From Obelidium mucronatum (Eukaryota > Chytridiomycota > Chytridiomycetes > Chytridiales > Chytriomycetaceae), in contig JAIVFH010000359.1 of the NCBI GenBank assembly GCA_025765595.1, forward strand, positions 1-24,760: DNA of 24,760 bases, in the 5' to 3' direction. Numbering within the stretch: the first letter of the stretch is position 1; every line of letters begins with the position of its first letter. The notes below the pieces were generated by a model. The model had not been told where the DNA came from. It searched no databases and saw only the letters and a program-made list of their open reading frames with translations. This document shows, in pieces, positions 1 through 11,336 of this stretch. The translations under genes and the position numbers were made by a program.

Positions 1-552
1 ACAGACAGTGAATAGAAACTGAGAAGGTGTAGCTTCAGGCTTTATACTTTTTCTGGTTGGATGAGCTTGTCCAAAACGGACTAGTGTGGACTGAGGTGGA
101 CTGCCGTGCCACAAATGCGGAGGCACTGCTAAGACTTCAATTCCAACTTTCAAAATACATGAGGCATTATAGGCGTACTGCATTTTTAGTAGGAGACACA
201 ACCACCCAATTGCAGAAGAAAATTCCAGACTGGTGAAGTGGTGACTCCATGCGCTCTAGCCTTCTGAATATTTCCGACTATGTGAAGCCAAACAGGTCGC
301 TATTAATTCCTCAGTAGATATTATATGCTACAGGGCTGTCATTCTCTAAGCTTGTAGTTCGATATACAGGCACTACGCAACGCACTACGCAGTCCATTCA
401 AGTCGGATTGGATATCTGGCACTGCTTCTATTGTTATGATTCGTGATATATAGAGAAAAATAAACATAGTTGTTAATAGAATAGTTTGTTAAGCAGACTT
501 TACTTTCTGTTTTTTGTTTTTTTTTCTTTTTGTCTTTGATCAAAACCAGAAA
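1..552. other. Upstream intergenic region of NOP58
   Basis: I see no convincing gene here: no long open frame on either strand and no tRNA-like fold that I recognise. It holds the presumed NOP58 promoter. A 9-bp direct repeat (cactacgca at 371-379 and 383-391) and a T-rich pyrimidine tract just before the start codon (about 508-536) are visible. The far left could include the 3' untranslated end of a gene outside the window, but nothing proves it. Confidence 0.5.
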
Positions 553-2343
553 ATGCTCGTTCTATTTGAGACGCCGGCGGGTTATGCCCTCTTCAAGATG
601 AAGGACGAGTCAAAGCTTGAAGACGCTGACAGCATCTTCAAGTACTTTGAGACTCCTGATGCTGCCGCAAAGACGTACGTTTTTTTTGTGCTCACCCTTT
701 CTCGTCACTGGGTATTCTGATCACTCTACGGCCAACAGTCTCAAGCTCAAAGCCTTCCAGAAGTTCGAAACACTACCGATGCGATGAGCGCTGTCACGGC
801 TCTTGTCGAAGGAAAGGTCTCGAAGGGATTGAAAAAGTTTTTGGCCGATGAACTTTCCGAGCTTGACCTGAAAGATACTCTCGCTGTTGGAGACTCTAAA
901 CTTGGTGCGTTCCTTTTGGATATTTTATTTGGCGGAGAGCGTGTGGCGTGGGAGGGCTGGGAAAGAAAACGTCCCTAAAAAAGAAGAAAAAGCAATGGCT
1001 CACTCACCTCCTTTTTCTTCCCAGCTGCATCAATCGCTAAAAAGCTTGAAATCAATGTCGTCAGTGACAGCACAACACTCGAACTCATGCGTGGAATCCG
1101 CTCCCAAATCACAACCCTCATCTCTGGACTGCCTGAAGCCGACATGAACGCGATGGTTCTCGGTCTTTCTCACTCCCTCTCCCGCTACAAGCTCAAGTTC
1201 TCCCCAGATAAGGTTGACACCATGATTATCCAGGCCATCCACTTGCTGGATGACTTGGACAAGGAGCTCAACACATATGCCATGAGAGTCAAGGAATGGT
1301 ACGGCTGGCACTTCCCAGAAATGACTAAAATCATTGTCGATAACTTGGCCTACGCCAAAGTTGTGAAGACTATGGGTTTTCGTTCCAACGCTGCAAACGT
1401 GGATTTAAGCACGGTCCTTCCCGAAGAATTGGAAAAGGAAGTGAAGGATGCGGCTGAAATCTCCATGGGTACTGAAATCAGTGACGAAGATATCGACAAC
1501 ATCCATCACTTGGCGGACCAAATCATCAGTATCACCGAGTACCGTGTTCAACTGTATGACTACTTGAAAAACCGTATGGCGGCAATTGCTCCCAACTTGA
1601 CATGTCTTGTTGGTGAACTTGTGGGCGCACGTTTGATTGCACATGCTGGGTCTTTGTTGAATTTGTCTAAGCAGCCTGCTTCCACAATCCAAATCTTGGG
1701 TGCTGAGAAGGCTCTGTTTAGAGCATTGAAATCCAAGCACGATACTCCTAAATATGGATTGATTTACCATGCCAGTTTGGTTGGGCAAGCTGGACCTAAA
1801 CTCAAGGGTAAGGTGGCTCGATCTGTTGCCACTAAATGTGCATTATCTATTCGCGTGGATGCGCTTGGTGAACATGATGGTCCTACCGTTGGAATCGAAA
1901 TGCGGGCAAAGCTGGAAGCTAGGTTAAGGCAGCTGGAAGGAAAGGCGAAGGGCGTTGTTGGATCAGCGTCTAAGGGAAAGAAGGAGGGTAACAAGAAGTT
2001 TGAATTCAAGCAAACCAAGTCCTACAACGCTGCTAGCGATGTTGCCGTTGCTGACGACGCTTCTTCTGCTGCGGCCACCCCAGCAAAAAAGCGCAAGGCT
2101 GTTGTTGAAGAAGATGCCGAGGAAGAAGAGAAGCCAAAGAAGTCCAAGAAGAACGAAGACAGTGAGGAGGGAGAAAAGAAGAAGAAAAAGAAGAAGGCCA
2201 AGACTGATGTTGATGAGGGTGCTGAAGCTGAAGGTGTGTATTTTTTTTGATGGTATGCCCCAAAGCCTTTGCTAATGATCATCCATGTAGAAAAACCCAA
2301 AAAGAAGAAGAAGAAGTCGAAGACCGAAGACGGCGATTCGTAG
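553..2343 (+). CDS. NOP58: Nucleolar protein NOP58, box C/D snoRNP core component (apparent 1-nt frame break)
   Basis: Nop58 is a core protein of box C/D snoRNPs, which guide 2'-O-methylation and processing of pre-rRNA in the nucleolus. Four exons fit: 553-674, 739-904, 1025-2233 and 2291-2343, giving about 516 residues. The N-terminus ([20 protein letters not shown]) matches the NOP5NT region. A NOSIC region lies near residues 140-205 (ending [14 protein letters not shown]). The Nop domain carries [17 protein letters not shown] near residue 335. A Lys/Glu-rich tail from about 412 ends in [13 protein letters not shown], as in other Nop58 proteins. One base appears to be missing: between GAA (767-769) and GAT (778-780) there are 8 bases where the family alignment needs 9, so exon 2 changes frame. 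The summed exon length is one short of a multiple of three for the same reason. Identity is secure; whether the break is real is not. Confidence 0.95.
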
Positions 2344-2567
2344 ATTCTCTTTGTTTGCAATGAAGAAGAGACTTCGTTTATTTTTTTTCGTTGTTTTTGT
2401 TTTTAGCAAAAGTAATTTTGGGCTTTATTGGCTTCGTTTAATTTTTGATGTATTTGACAGGACTGGAATGCAACCTCGATTTTGCGTGCATATCGCATGT
2501 GGTGTGTTTGAAGAAAAAAAAGTTTTCCTCATTTACAATACACACAACACCAAACCTCCGACTGCAA

Positions 2568-4752
2568 ATGGCAATCTTAAAGCCAAACAACATTCTATCC
2601 AACTCGAATGCATTGAATCAATCTCAAGCGACTCTCGCCGAAGACCTTCCAGCAGCACACCAGAAGGAATTTGACTCTCCACCAGCAGATCATTCAGGCT
2701 ATGAATCCTCGGCTGTTGTCTTGAACACCCAAGAGAAAGAGGTCAGTCAGAGTGTTTCTTGGGCTCCCTGGAAAGAGGCCACCACCAGAGTACTAAATTG
2801 GCCCGCCGCCTCCGTAGAACACTGAACAGACCGCCCCGCTGCCGCAGTCGCCTCTGATTCCAACTCGCAAAGAATCGCTCGAAAACATTGTCACTTCTCC
2901 AGCGGCAAAAGACGACTTAAGTCCTGTAGACGCAGCAACCAGTCCCACTTCTCCAACTGATCCCGTCTACCGCAAGCCTACGAAGACACCGCCTCGGAAA
3001 TCAGTGTACAATGTATGGGAGCAGAACGATGCTGATGGTGTCATCGTGCAGGAGCGGGTCGAAGTAAACATTCCAACAATGTCTCGACGGAGGATCACAT
3101 CCTTGCCGCTTTCCCCGTCTGGACGATTTGGAGATGGTATTCAAGTTCCTATTGGAACTCCTGTGAGGGAAGGACATGCCAACTATCTATTGATGTAAGT
3201 GATGTGGGCTTTTCGGTAGGGGAAGGAGTGGTTGAACCTTTGAAAGTATCAAAGGACGCTTACCTCCAGCCCTTCCCGGTTTTCCTTATGCTTACCTTCT
3301 TTTTACGGGACAAAAAGGTACGATATGCTTACTGGAATCCGGGTATCTGTTTCTCGCTGCCACGCCAAACCAAACCGAGTACTCGAAAATTCCGACTTTA
3401 CTGCTGCCCATAAACTTGCATTCGACGTTACCGGAAATGAACTGTTGCCAAAAGCCTCGTATGATTTCAAGTTTAAGGATTATGCTCCTTGGATCTTTAG
3501 GAATATTCGGGATGTATTTAGGGTCGATGCTCCAGAGTATTTGGTATGTTGCCTAAATTAACGCTGTTCATTTCTGAATGACTTTTTCTTCCTTTTTTCT
3601 TCAGCTTTCCCTGACGGGAAAATACGTCTTGTCTGAATTGGGCTCTCCAGGAAAATCTGGATCCTTTTTCTACTTTTCTCAAGACTATCGTTTCATTATC
3701 AAGACAATTTCCAAAACAGAGCACAAATTCTTTAGACGCATCTTGCGAGGGTATTATGAGGTAAGATTTCACTTGTTTTTTTTTGGAAGTTGTTGAGCCC
3801 CTGAGCTAATACTGTCCACCAGCATGTCAAGGAAAACCCAGATACACTGATCACTAGAATCATGGGTCTCCATCGTGTGAAGATTCCAGGTGGTCAGAAA
3901 ATCCGATTCGTTGTGATGGGAAATGTTTTTCCAGCAAACAAGGATATCCACGAAACTTATGATTTGAAAGGATCCATGGTGGGGCGTTACGTGAAACCGG
4001 AAGATATCAAGCCTCATAGCACGTTGAAGGATATAAACTTCATAAATAATGAAAAGAAAATCTATTTGGGGCCTCATAAAAGAGGCATGTTTTTGGAACA
4101 GCTGGAGAAGGATACTTTGGTATGTTGCTTGGGATTGAATAACTTGGCAGCGTTATTGACTTGCGCGGTTCTTTTTTTGTATCGAACAGTTCCTTCAAAT
4201 GATGAATGTGATGGACTACTCTCTACTCTTGGGAGTCCACAACCTCGAAAAAGGAAACCGTGAAAACATTCGTGATACAACGCTATCAGCATTTGAACCA
4301 ACAGCAGAAACACTAGTCCGAAGGCAACCAACGAATCCAACGGTGAAGGGAAGTCGATCACGATCTACTTCTCGTCACCGACGAACTGCGAGTGAAGCGA
4401 TCGTCGAACCCAGTAGAGCCATTCTACCAGACGATTCGCCACCAGAGAGAGAGCACTTTCGGTTCTATAACGAGATGGGTGGTTTACAAGGCTGTGACGC
4501 TGACGGCGTGGAAGTCGATGAAGTTTATTACCTTGGAGTTATTGATATTTTTACGGAGTATAATTCCGCAAAGAAGGTGGAGCACTTTTTCAAGTCTTTG
4601 CTTGGCAATGGGGTAACAATCAATTCTTGATATTTGGCAAACTGATTCACTGATTCTGTATCACACCTTGTATTTAGAAAATGATATCGGCTGTTAATTC
4701 AAATGCTTATGGTCGTCGTTTCGTTGCCTTCATTGAGAAGTGCTGCCAGTAG
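2568..4752 (+). CDS. Phosphatidylinositol-4-phosphate 5-kinase (type I PIPK, Mss4/Its3-like)
   Basis: This enzyme phosphorylates PI4P to PI(4,5)P2 at the plasma membrane, controlling actin, endocytosis and cell-wall signalling. Seven exons give 571 residues with every phase consistent: 2568-2741, 2830-3194, 3318-3543, 3605-3760, 3823-4119, 4190-4612, 4678-4752. Residues 1 to about 165 are a Ser/Pro-rich, poorly conserved N-terminus. The kinase core begins near [20 protein letters not shown]. It has the glycine loop [11 protein letters not shown], the ATP-binding Lys288 (FIIKTI), the catalytic Asp415 in [10 protein letters not shown] and the metal-binding Asp525 in GVIDIF. The activation loop ([15 protein letters not shown]) contains a di-lysine. 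An RS-rich basic insert (about residues 459-472) separates the two catalytic Asp motifs. At 571 residues it is shorter than yeast Mss4, mainly in the N-terminus. The start is the first ATG of an open frame spliced in phase to the core. Confidence 0.95.
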
Positions 4753-4881
4753 GTACTATCTCTTCAGTACCTTATCCCAGTCATCATACCACAGTACTTG
4801 AAAAAATAAAAGATGCGTGTATTTATCGAATAACGCCGTCTTTTTATTCTATTTCAACAATTCTATACCCCAGGTCATCAC
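4753..4881. terminator. Convergent 3' region with poly(A) signals for both flanking genes
   Basis: Only 129 bp separate the stop codons of two convergent genes. An AATAAA at 4805-4810 suits the + strand kinase transcript. On the minus strand, AATAAA (tttatt at 4843-4848) lies about 35 bases past the stop of the cysteine-rich gene. The two 3' ends are therefore likely to overlap. Confidence 0.5.
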
Positions 4882-7800
4882 TTAAAAAGTCCATGTTGGA
4901 GGTTCTTTGGTTTCCGTGACTTCTATTGTTGTAGTGTCCGTTGTTGTTGTGATTTCTGTTGTTGTAGCGTCTGCTGTTGTGATTTCTGTTGTTGTAGCGT
5001 CTGCTGTTGTGATTTCTGTTGTTGTAGCGTCTGCTGTTGTGATTTCTGTTGTTGTAGCGTCTGCTGTTGTGATTTCTGTTGTTGTAGCGTCTGCTGTTGT
5101 GATTTCTGTTGTTGTAGCGTCTGCTGTTGTGATTTCTGTTGTTGTAGCGTCTGCTGTTGTAGTGTCTGCTGTTGTGGTTTCTGTTGCTTCTAATGTTTGA
5201 GATTCTGTTCTTTCTGTTGGGGAAGATTCTGTTGCTGCTGTTTCTGTTGTTTCTAATGTTTGAGCTTCTGTTGTTTCTGTTGGTGGTTCTGTTGTTGTAG
5301 TTTCTGCTATTGTGGTAGTTTCTGTTGTTGCTACAGGTTCTGTTGTTTGAGATTCTGTTTTTGCAGTTTCTGTTGATTGCGCGTCATTGGTTGGTGAATC
5401 AGTGGTTGTTGATACATCTTGAAAGTTGTTAGTTGTTGTCGTTGTAGTTTCAGGCCCTCCTGTTTGCCAATAACTTGTGTATGGACTGCTTGTTGGTTCG
5501 AAAGGCGAAACATAAGTGGTAGTTGTAGTGGCAAGTTCCCCATCCGTAGTGTAATAGCTGAGTGTTTTTGTTGCTGTTGTCGGAATCCAAGTTTGGAAGG
5601 CTATGCACACACCGCCCGAGCAATAAGAATTCTGGTCACATGCATGAAAGCAGGATCCACAATGTTGTGTATCGTACATGAGACTCCATGAGCAATACTC
5701 AGTCCCATTTTGGGCGACACATTTCGCGCCTCCATAACCGTAATCATAGCACTTGCATTGTCCTTTGGAGCAGTACCCGTTTCGACATGCGTTGCCACAT
5801 TGACCACAATTTTGAGAGTCGTTTTGCAAATCTGAGCAGTACCAGCTTCCTGGGCATTGGGTTAGGCCTTTGTAGCAGCTGCATTTTCCATTGTTGCAGG
5901 CCGTAAAAGCTGTGTATAGGCAATTGTAGTTACAGGAGCCGCAGTTTGACGGGTCTGTTGCGCTGTTGATGCAACGCCCATTACAGTTGATTTCTCCCAG
6001 TAAACATGGGGCGCAGACACCGTTCTGACAGACTTGATTATCTTTGCATTGGTCTTAAGTCGAAGGGGTTTCGTTAATATAAACAGAGGTGCGGTAATAA
6101 GTGTCTTACTTCCACAAGCCCCACAATTGGATGAATCATTCAAGGCATCGACACACTCATTCTCTGATCCAGCGCAAAACAGCTTCTTTTTGCAGTCGGT
6201 TCTGGTTGTAGGTCTCGTGCAGACACCCTTTTTACAGATCGCTTTGGAATCTCCACACACAAACCCACATTGCCCACAATTCTTGACATCGCTCGAAGTA
6301 TCTGATACGCCGCTACCACATTTATAAAATGGCGCTAAAAGCCCACAGACTCCATCTTTACAAGGAACAAGTCGACCTTTGGGATCTTTACCACAATCAT
6401 TTCCAACCATCCCACAGTTTCTTTCATCGTACTTGAGATCAACGCACTTTTGTCCGGCAACATCGTATTCCATGATGGAATCGTCAAACACTGGACTGCA
6501 GACACATTTCCCGTCTTCGCATGTTTTTCCAGGAGAGCATTTACGGCCACAGAGACCGCAGTTTCCGGTATCCTCAGAGAGGTCCATGCATTTTTCGTTA
6601 CAGAACTTGAGAGACGCGTCTTTGCATTTACATGCTGATTTGGAGCAGGTGGTACCAATGGGGCACTTTTTCCCGCAACCACCGCAGTTCTCATTGTCAA
6701 AAGTGAGGTCCATGCACTTTCCATTACATTGGGCTGTTGAATATGGACATTGACAGAATCCTTGATTGCAGGTCATGTTATTTGAACATGCGTTCCCACA
6801 GCTTCCTGTGAAGGATAAGGATAATTTGATTCAGTCCCGTAGTAAAAAAAAAGGGATTAGTTCCAACAAACCACAATTTTGAGAGTCCCAGCTAAGATAA
6901 GAGCATCCCGTTTCACAAAGGGTTGTTAGTTCGGGGACGTAGGTGGGAAAGTAAATGCCGGTGGTTGCAGTTGTGTAATTGTTAGACGATGTTGGAGTCG
7001 TGGTTTTGTTAAAAAGATTCGAGTTTGCTTCGGTGGAGTTATTTATTAAAGTAGCCGTTGGGTAGTAGTTTGTAGTAGTGGTAGGTCTTTTGGAGTTCTC
7101 GTAATTCAGTTGATCCCAACAAGCACAATTTCCCTTGTAGCAGGTGGTCTGCCCATAATACATGTTACTGCCAGAGCTGCATTTGTTGCCGCATCTTCCG
7201 CAATTCTCAATATCGGATTCAAGATTTGTGCATGTTCCATTACAAGAAGTTCCAGGCACAGTCACCCACGGATTTGTTGGATTGAATTGATCGTAGTATG
7301 ATTGCATTGGACACGAGCAAGTACCAGCGCTGCAGTATCCGTTTTTGGGACACTTTGTGCCGCATGTACCGCAGTTTTGAGTGTCCCATAAGAGGAAGGT
7401 GCATCCACTTGCGCAGGCCGCACTCCCCCAAGGGCATGTACATGCGCCGTTCGAGCAGAACTGACCACTGGGACACAGGTTATTGCATTTTCCGCAATGG
7501 TTTACGTCTGTAAGTGTATTTGTGCATTGACGCTGCCCGTCATCCAAAGAACACAGTGATTGAGCTTGAGGGCATTTACAAGTCCTTGTAGCTCCATCAC
7601 ATTGAAGTGGATTACCGACTGCGTCGATAGAACATTTGTTGGAACAGGATCCGCAGAAAGCATCGGATTTAAAGTCTGTACATCTGCAGTGAACGAACAC
7701 ATAAGAAAAAAGTAGTCGAAGTCACGCTCAGTTCTTACTGGTTATCACAAGTCCCCATTCCAAGTGGGCATCTAGAGTATACAAGAGTAGCTGTGGAGCA

Positions 7801-8269
7801 TGCCTGAGTGCAATACGTTTCATTAGTTGAGTGTCAAAAGTAAAAACAAGCATTTGTTACATACGTCTTCCGGGCGATTTGCACACTCGCGCAAGCACAG
7901 ATCGAGCGGCACCTGCTTTGCCGACTTTAAGAATCCCGTGCCGTGGACGCAGCGGCCGTTGGCGAAGGACGCGAACGGGCGGCTTGTCACCAGACACTTC
8001 TGGATAGTTTTTGCGCCGGTGTTCACGGACGCGCCGCTGAACACCTGCGCCTGCGAATAGCACGCGGCGGTCCAGCCGTCGAACGCCGCGGCGCTGGCGG
8101 CCGCACGGAACGGCGCAGTCGGCGAAGTGACGGCGGGCAGCGCGGCATTGTCGGACACCGTGCCGGTGATTGCATCCCGCATTTCAAGCGCGCCCGAGGC
8201 GGCGGCGGCGCGGACGACAAAGCTTAAGAAGAGCGCAGCGAATGCAGTCGACTCTGCGCGGCTGAGCAT
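4882..8269 (-). CDS. Secreted Stig1-like cysteine-repeat protein with Thr-rich tail
   Basis: Five exons in transcript order (8269-7865, 7803-7739, 7683-6872, 6805-6110, 6053-4882) give 1049 residues, all phases fitting, with introns of 55-66 bases. Residues 1 to about 24 form a signal peptide (FAALFLSFVVRAAAA). Residues about 60-135 form a distinct Cys-containing N-terminal domain that I cannot name; a WSC-like fold is possible but weak. Residues about 155-811 hold 13 modules built on NCGxCGxxC...GxCxC, the pattern of Stig1 (stigma-specific) repeats; one (NCGMVGNDC) lacks the middle Cys. Residues about 815-1049 are Ser/Thr-rich like a mucin stalk and end in a perfect 10-residue repeat (ITTADATTTE). 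There is no hydrophobic tail for a GPI anchor, so the protein is probably released or held in the wall. An adhesive or matrix role is inferred only. Exon 1 is far richer in GC than the rest. Confidence 0.85.
4951..5160 (-). repeat. 30-bp coding minisatellite, seven identical copies
   Basis: Seven consecutive 30-bp units starting at 4951, 4981, 5011, 5041, 5071, 5101 and 5131 read as identical. On the coding (minus) strand each encodes a permutation of ITTADATTTE. Degenerate Thr-rich copies flank both sides. Identity at synonymous positions points to recent expansion by unequal exchange or slippage, so copy number is probably variable between strains. The array lies at about residues 958-1027 of the cysteine-rich secreted protein. 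Confidence 0.95.
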
Positions 8270-8360
8270 TGTTTGTTTGTTTTTGATTCAAAAAGAATTG
8301 TCAGCGAAACACGCGCCAACATTACTTATCACATTTTTTAAGTGCTTTCGTTTTCTCAAG

Positions 8361-10057
8361 CTACGCCATGTGCAAGAAAGCATCAACATCCGGTCCTACT
8401 GCCATCCCCCCCGTGCTTAACCGATACTCCCCGCCAGAAACTTCATACTTATAATTTGAGCAAATCGCATTATGTTCGGGAGAAAAATCAGCTTTGATAA
8501 ACGCTGTCTTCTGATTAACAGGTTTCCATCCTGCCAATGGAGAAAAGTACTTGACGTTTGAATAAGTTGCGAATCTTTGATCATTATCTAAACATGATAT
8601 GCCTGGCGTTTCGGATGTGTCTTGTATGGATGCCTGGACGATTTGATGTGTTTTCAACGCATCATGTTCTAGTGCAGCAAGAATCCATGTGGTTTCCCTC
8701 TTTCCATCACGATTAATGAGTTTGAGTGTTGCGTTTTGGCGGGTTGAAACTGCCGCCGACATGGATAACTCAAAAGTATACGAAATATTTGCAACAGTCG
8801 GGATGGGTAGGAGACACCGCACTTGTCCATCGACAGGACTCACACAAGAAGCGTCAGAAGAAATATTATATGCTCGAACATTTTGTTGTGAGATAGAAAA
8901 CAGAATGCCATCATTTTGTATGCCACAAGAGATACTTCCGAGTGATAAAGCCGTGTATGATGTAGAAGGGGGCAAAGAATGGGGTTTCAGATCAACTGAA
9001 AAAATTTCCCACTCAGAAGAAGCTGTCCACAAAAGATTGATACCCGTGGCTTTGGTTTGATGTGGGTATCCAAGACCAGAAATCACAGCCTTGGTTTTTG
9101 TACCATCATCAAACAGGACCTCTATATCTAAATACTGCAGCATAGCTGCTCCAGACACCCAAAACGCTGAAGCATTTCCCTCTTGGTCAGTCACGAGAGC
9201 TGTTGGGAATGTCCAACCAGATTTCACACCGTCTCTGGAAATCCAATTTATACGACACCAAGACAAAGGAATCCCTAAAGAATCCACAAAATTGACTCGA
9301 ATAGGCTGTGGTTGAAATGATGTTCCCGCGATTTCTGATCCAGCTGGGTCATAAAAGATGTTTCCATATACAGAACCCAAACGACTGTTCCCCAAAAACA
9401 TGGTTCCGTTCATTGTATTTGCTTTTAGAGGACTAGGACACATGGATACAGCTATAGGCGCAGTCCTCAACAGAAATTGGAAGCCTTCTTGTTTCTGGTC
9501 GTCGATTGGGCATTTCCTGTTTGAAAAAAAAATCAAGGTTAGACGCGATATTTTATAAAGCACTATGTAACTTACACAACCAAAAAGCCCGAACCAATCA
9601 TTTTAACGCAAACTTGAGGATTTTGTCCCGCCCTCAGAATCACACCCTTAGAGTCAGTCCCACTGACAAACAACTGGTCCATTCGACCGGTACAAGTACC
9701 CAAACTCAAGCTTCCACCATCAGGATTTACTTGGATGCATGTCGTAAAGGAGCGATCGGATATGTAGTATCCAGTATTTGCACTATTCCGAGTCAACAAA
9801 AACTGTTGAACTGTCGAGCTGGATGGATTGCAAATTGCAGCGACAAGTTTGGCACTACTAGTAGTTTCGCGTGAAAAGCAATAGTTGCTGTTGGAAAGCT
9901 GAATAAAGTTGATTGTTTCATTCGCAACGCTCCGTCTTCTCGATGTGGCACCCTGGTAGCCGCCGGACGAGAGACTCAACGGGAACGTATGAGAGGACTG
10001 AATGTGAAAAAGAAGAAGTAATGCAAGGGCAACGGAAGTGAGGACTGGAGTGGGCAT
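8361..10057 (-). CDS. Secreted multidomain protein: R-type lectin-like, Ig-like and DUF3472-like regions
   Basis: Two exons (10057-9576 and 9516-8361) join in phase across a 59-base intron with a strong GTAAGT donor, giving 545 residues. Residues 1 to about 25 form a signal peptide (TSVALALLLLFHIQSSHTFP). Residues about 45-180 look like a beta-trefoil ricin-B lectin: three repeats, each with a Cys pair and ending in a QxW-like motif (QQFLL, DQLFV, GFQFL). Residues about 232-310 resemble a bacterial-type Ig-like (Big_1/invasin) domain, with FVDSLGIPLS...TDQEGNASAFWVSG. Residues about 330-470 contain SCGIQNDGILFSIS and a spaced Cys/Pro pattern that recalls DUF3472; this last match is tentative. 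The start is the ATG preceding the signal peptide. A longer version from an ATG at 10156, which overlaps the upstream stop codon, is possible but less likely. Sugar binding outside the cell is inferred. Confidence 0.8.
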
Positions 10058-10152
10058 TTTTGGGCGGGATAAAAAGCAAGTATTCTCATTTGTACCAAAT
10101 ACATTCAAAACTAAAAAAAAACTCCTTACGAACAAAAGAAAACAAAGTAAAA

Positions 10153-11176
10153 TCATGCTTTGGCGTACATTTCATATCCTTGCTGTGTTGCAACAACCTG
10201 ATATCCAACATCTGATGCACGAAGCTTGGACTGATCGGCAGCACCAATACCCGTCAACAAGAAAACGAGTAATCCAGCAAAAACGGTCCAAGTAACGACG
10301 TTATAGATGTGATACCAAGCAACTCCAGCATAATAGCAATTGGGTGCGTCTTGCAGGTATTTTGCGTCAAGACACAAATTGTCTGTTCGAAGACTTTTGC
10401 TGAAGAGGACTGGTCCGTTGTATACTGCTGTGTTTGCTTCAGAATTCGAGGTATCAAATCCGCAACATGTGAACTATAAAATGAGATATTAGATGAAAGT
10501 GACTCGTTGGCTCGATTCCCAAACTCAACTTGAATCTGATACATGTCCTTATGATAGTTATCCAGATTCTTCCAACTTTCCAAACTCATATCATTCCACC
10601 TTGTAGAGTTGGCCTTCAATTCCATAATAAACTTGATTCCACAACCCAGAATGACGAAGAAGAAAACAATCAGTCCAAAGATGTAGAATTTAAGAGCCCC
10701 ATTGTGTCGCTTGCATGCTCCAATAGATCCAACAAGGGAAAAGACTGCAATGATTGAGCCGACAGTGAGCAGCTGGTGTGTTTTTTTTAGGTGATGAGTG
10801 GTGATGTACTGAAACAGATAGATCGAGACTCACGCCAATTGCAGTTCCTTTTGTCAAGGTAATGACATTGTCATCAAAGAATTTCTTTGTGTTGCAAGGG
10901 AGGTTAGACAGACTTTATGTTGAAGGAAGAGATCGCTTACGTTCTCATCGTCTGTGACTACTTTGAGCACAGCATATCCAGACACCATAACTACAACTGC
11001 AAGAGCGAGAAGAAGGACATTGGCAAAGAGGAGGTAGACCTAAGCGAAGGGTTGGAAGGTCGACGATTTTGATTGAGTCCGATTGAATCTACTAATTCAG
11101 CTAGGGGCCCCCTGCAGCAACTCACTCTCGAAAACCATTTCTTGGACTCATGGCGGTATTGAGTATATGCGTACAT
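10153..11176 (-). CDS. Tetraspanin family membrane protein
   Basis: Tetraspanins organise membrane protein assemblies. Five exons (11176-11126, 11039-10941, 10884-10834, 10772-10530, 10473-10153) give 254 residues, a normal length. Four membrane segments are visible at about 18-42, 62-87, 91-115 and 202-226. The large extracellular loop contains the diagnostic FTCCGF motif (C151, C152) and two more cysteines (C182, C194), i.e. the four-Cys pattern. The fourth intron (56 bases, GTTGAG donor) is required to bring CCG into frame; reading through it destroys the motif and hits stops. The C-terminal tail is short. Only 95 bp separate this gene from the start of the downstream lectin-like gene. Confidence 0.9.
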
Positions 11177-11336
11177 TGTTGCAGGTGGTAATGCAATAGT
11201 GAGTTGCAAAGTGTCTTCACAACAACTTTGTTTTTAGTGATTTTATCGAACCCTTCCATACATTGAACCCATTATTTAGCCATGTCTACCCTTATGCATT
11301 AAGATCTGTATTCCTTTTTCAAACACCAAAACAAAG

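Noticed and set aside
371..391. 9-bp direct repeat as a mobile-element footprint
   Set aside because: Too short and without terminal repeats or an insertion between copies.
2022..2360. Minus-strand Phe/Ser-rich frames opposite the NOP58 tail
   Set aside because: Antisense of Lys codon runs (AAG/AAA), no protein-like features.
4951..5160. CRISPR-like array
   Set aside because: Units are contiguous without unique spacers, in coding sequence of a eukaryotic gene.
4907..5200. Long + strand Val/Ser-rich open frame over the Thr-rich tail
   Set aside because: It is the antisense shadow of the 30-bp repeat; the minus strand frame continues a signal-peptide-bearing Cys-rich protein through consistent introns.
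7943..8227. Several overlapping open frames on both strands in the GC-rich exon
   Set aside because: High GC removes stop codons in all frames. Only the minus frame from 8269 has a signal peptide and splices in phase to the downstream exons.
10058..10156. Extended N-terminus (MILLCFLLFVRSFF) for the lectin-like gene
   Set aside because: It would precede a second, better-formed signal peptide and overlap the stop of the upstream tetraspanin gene; the ATG at 10057 explains the sequence more simply.
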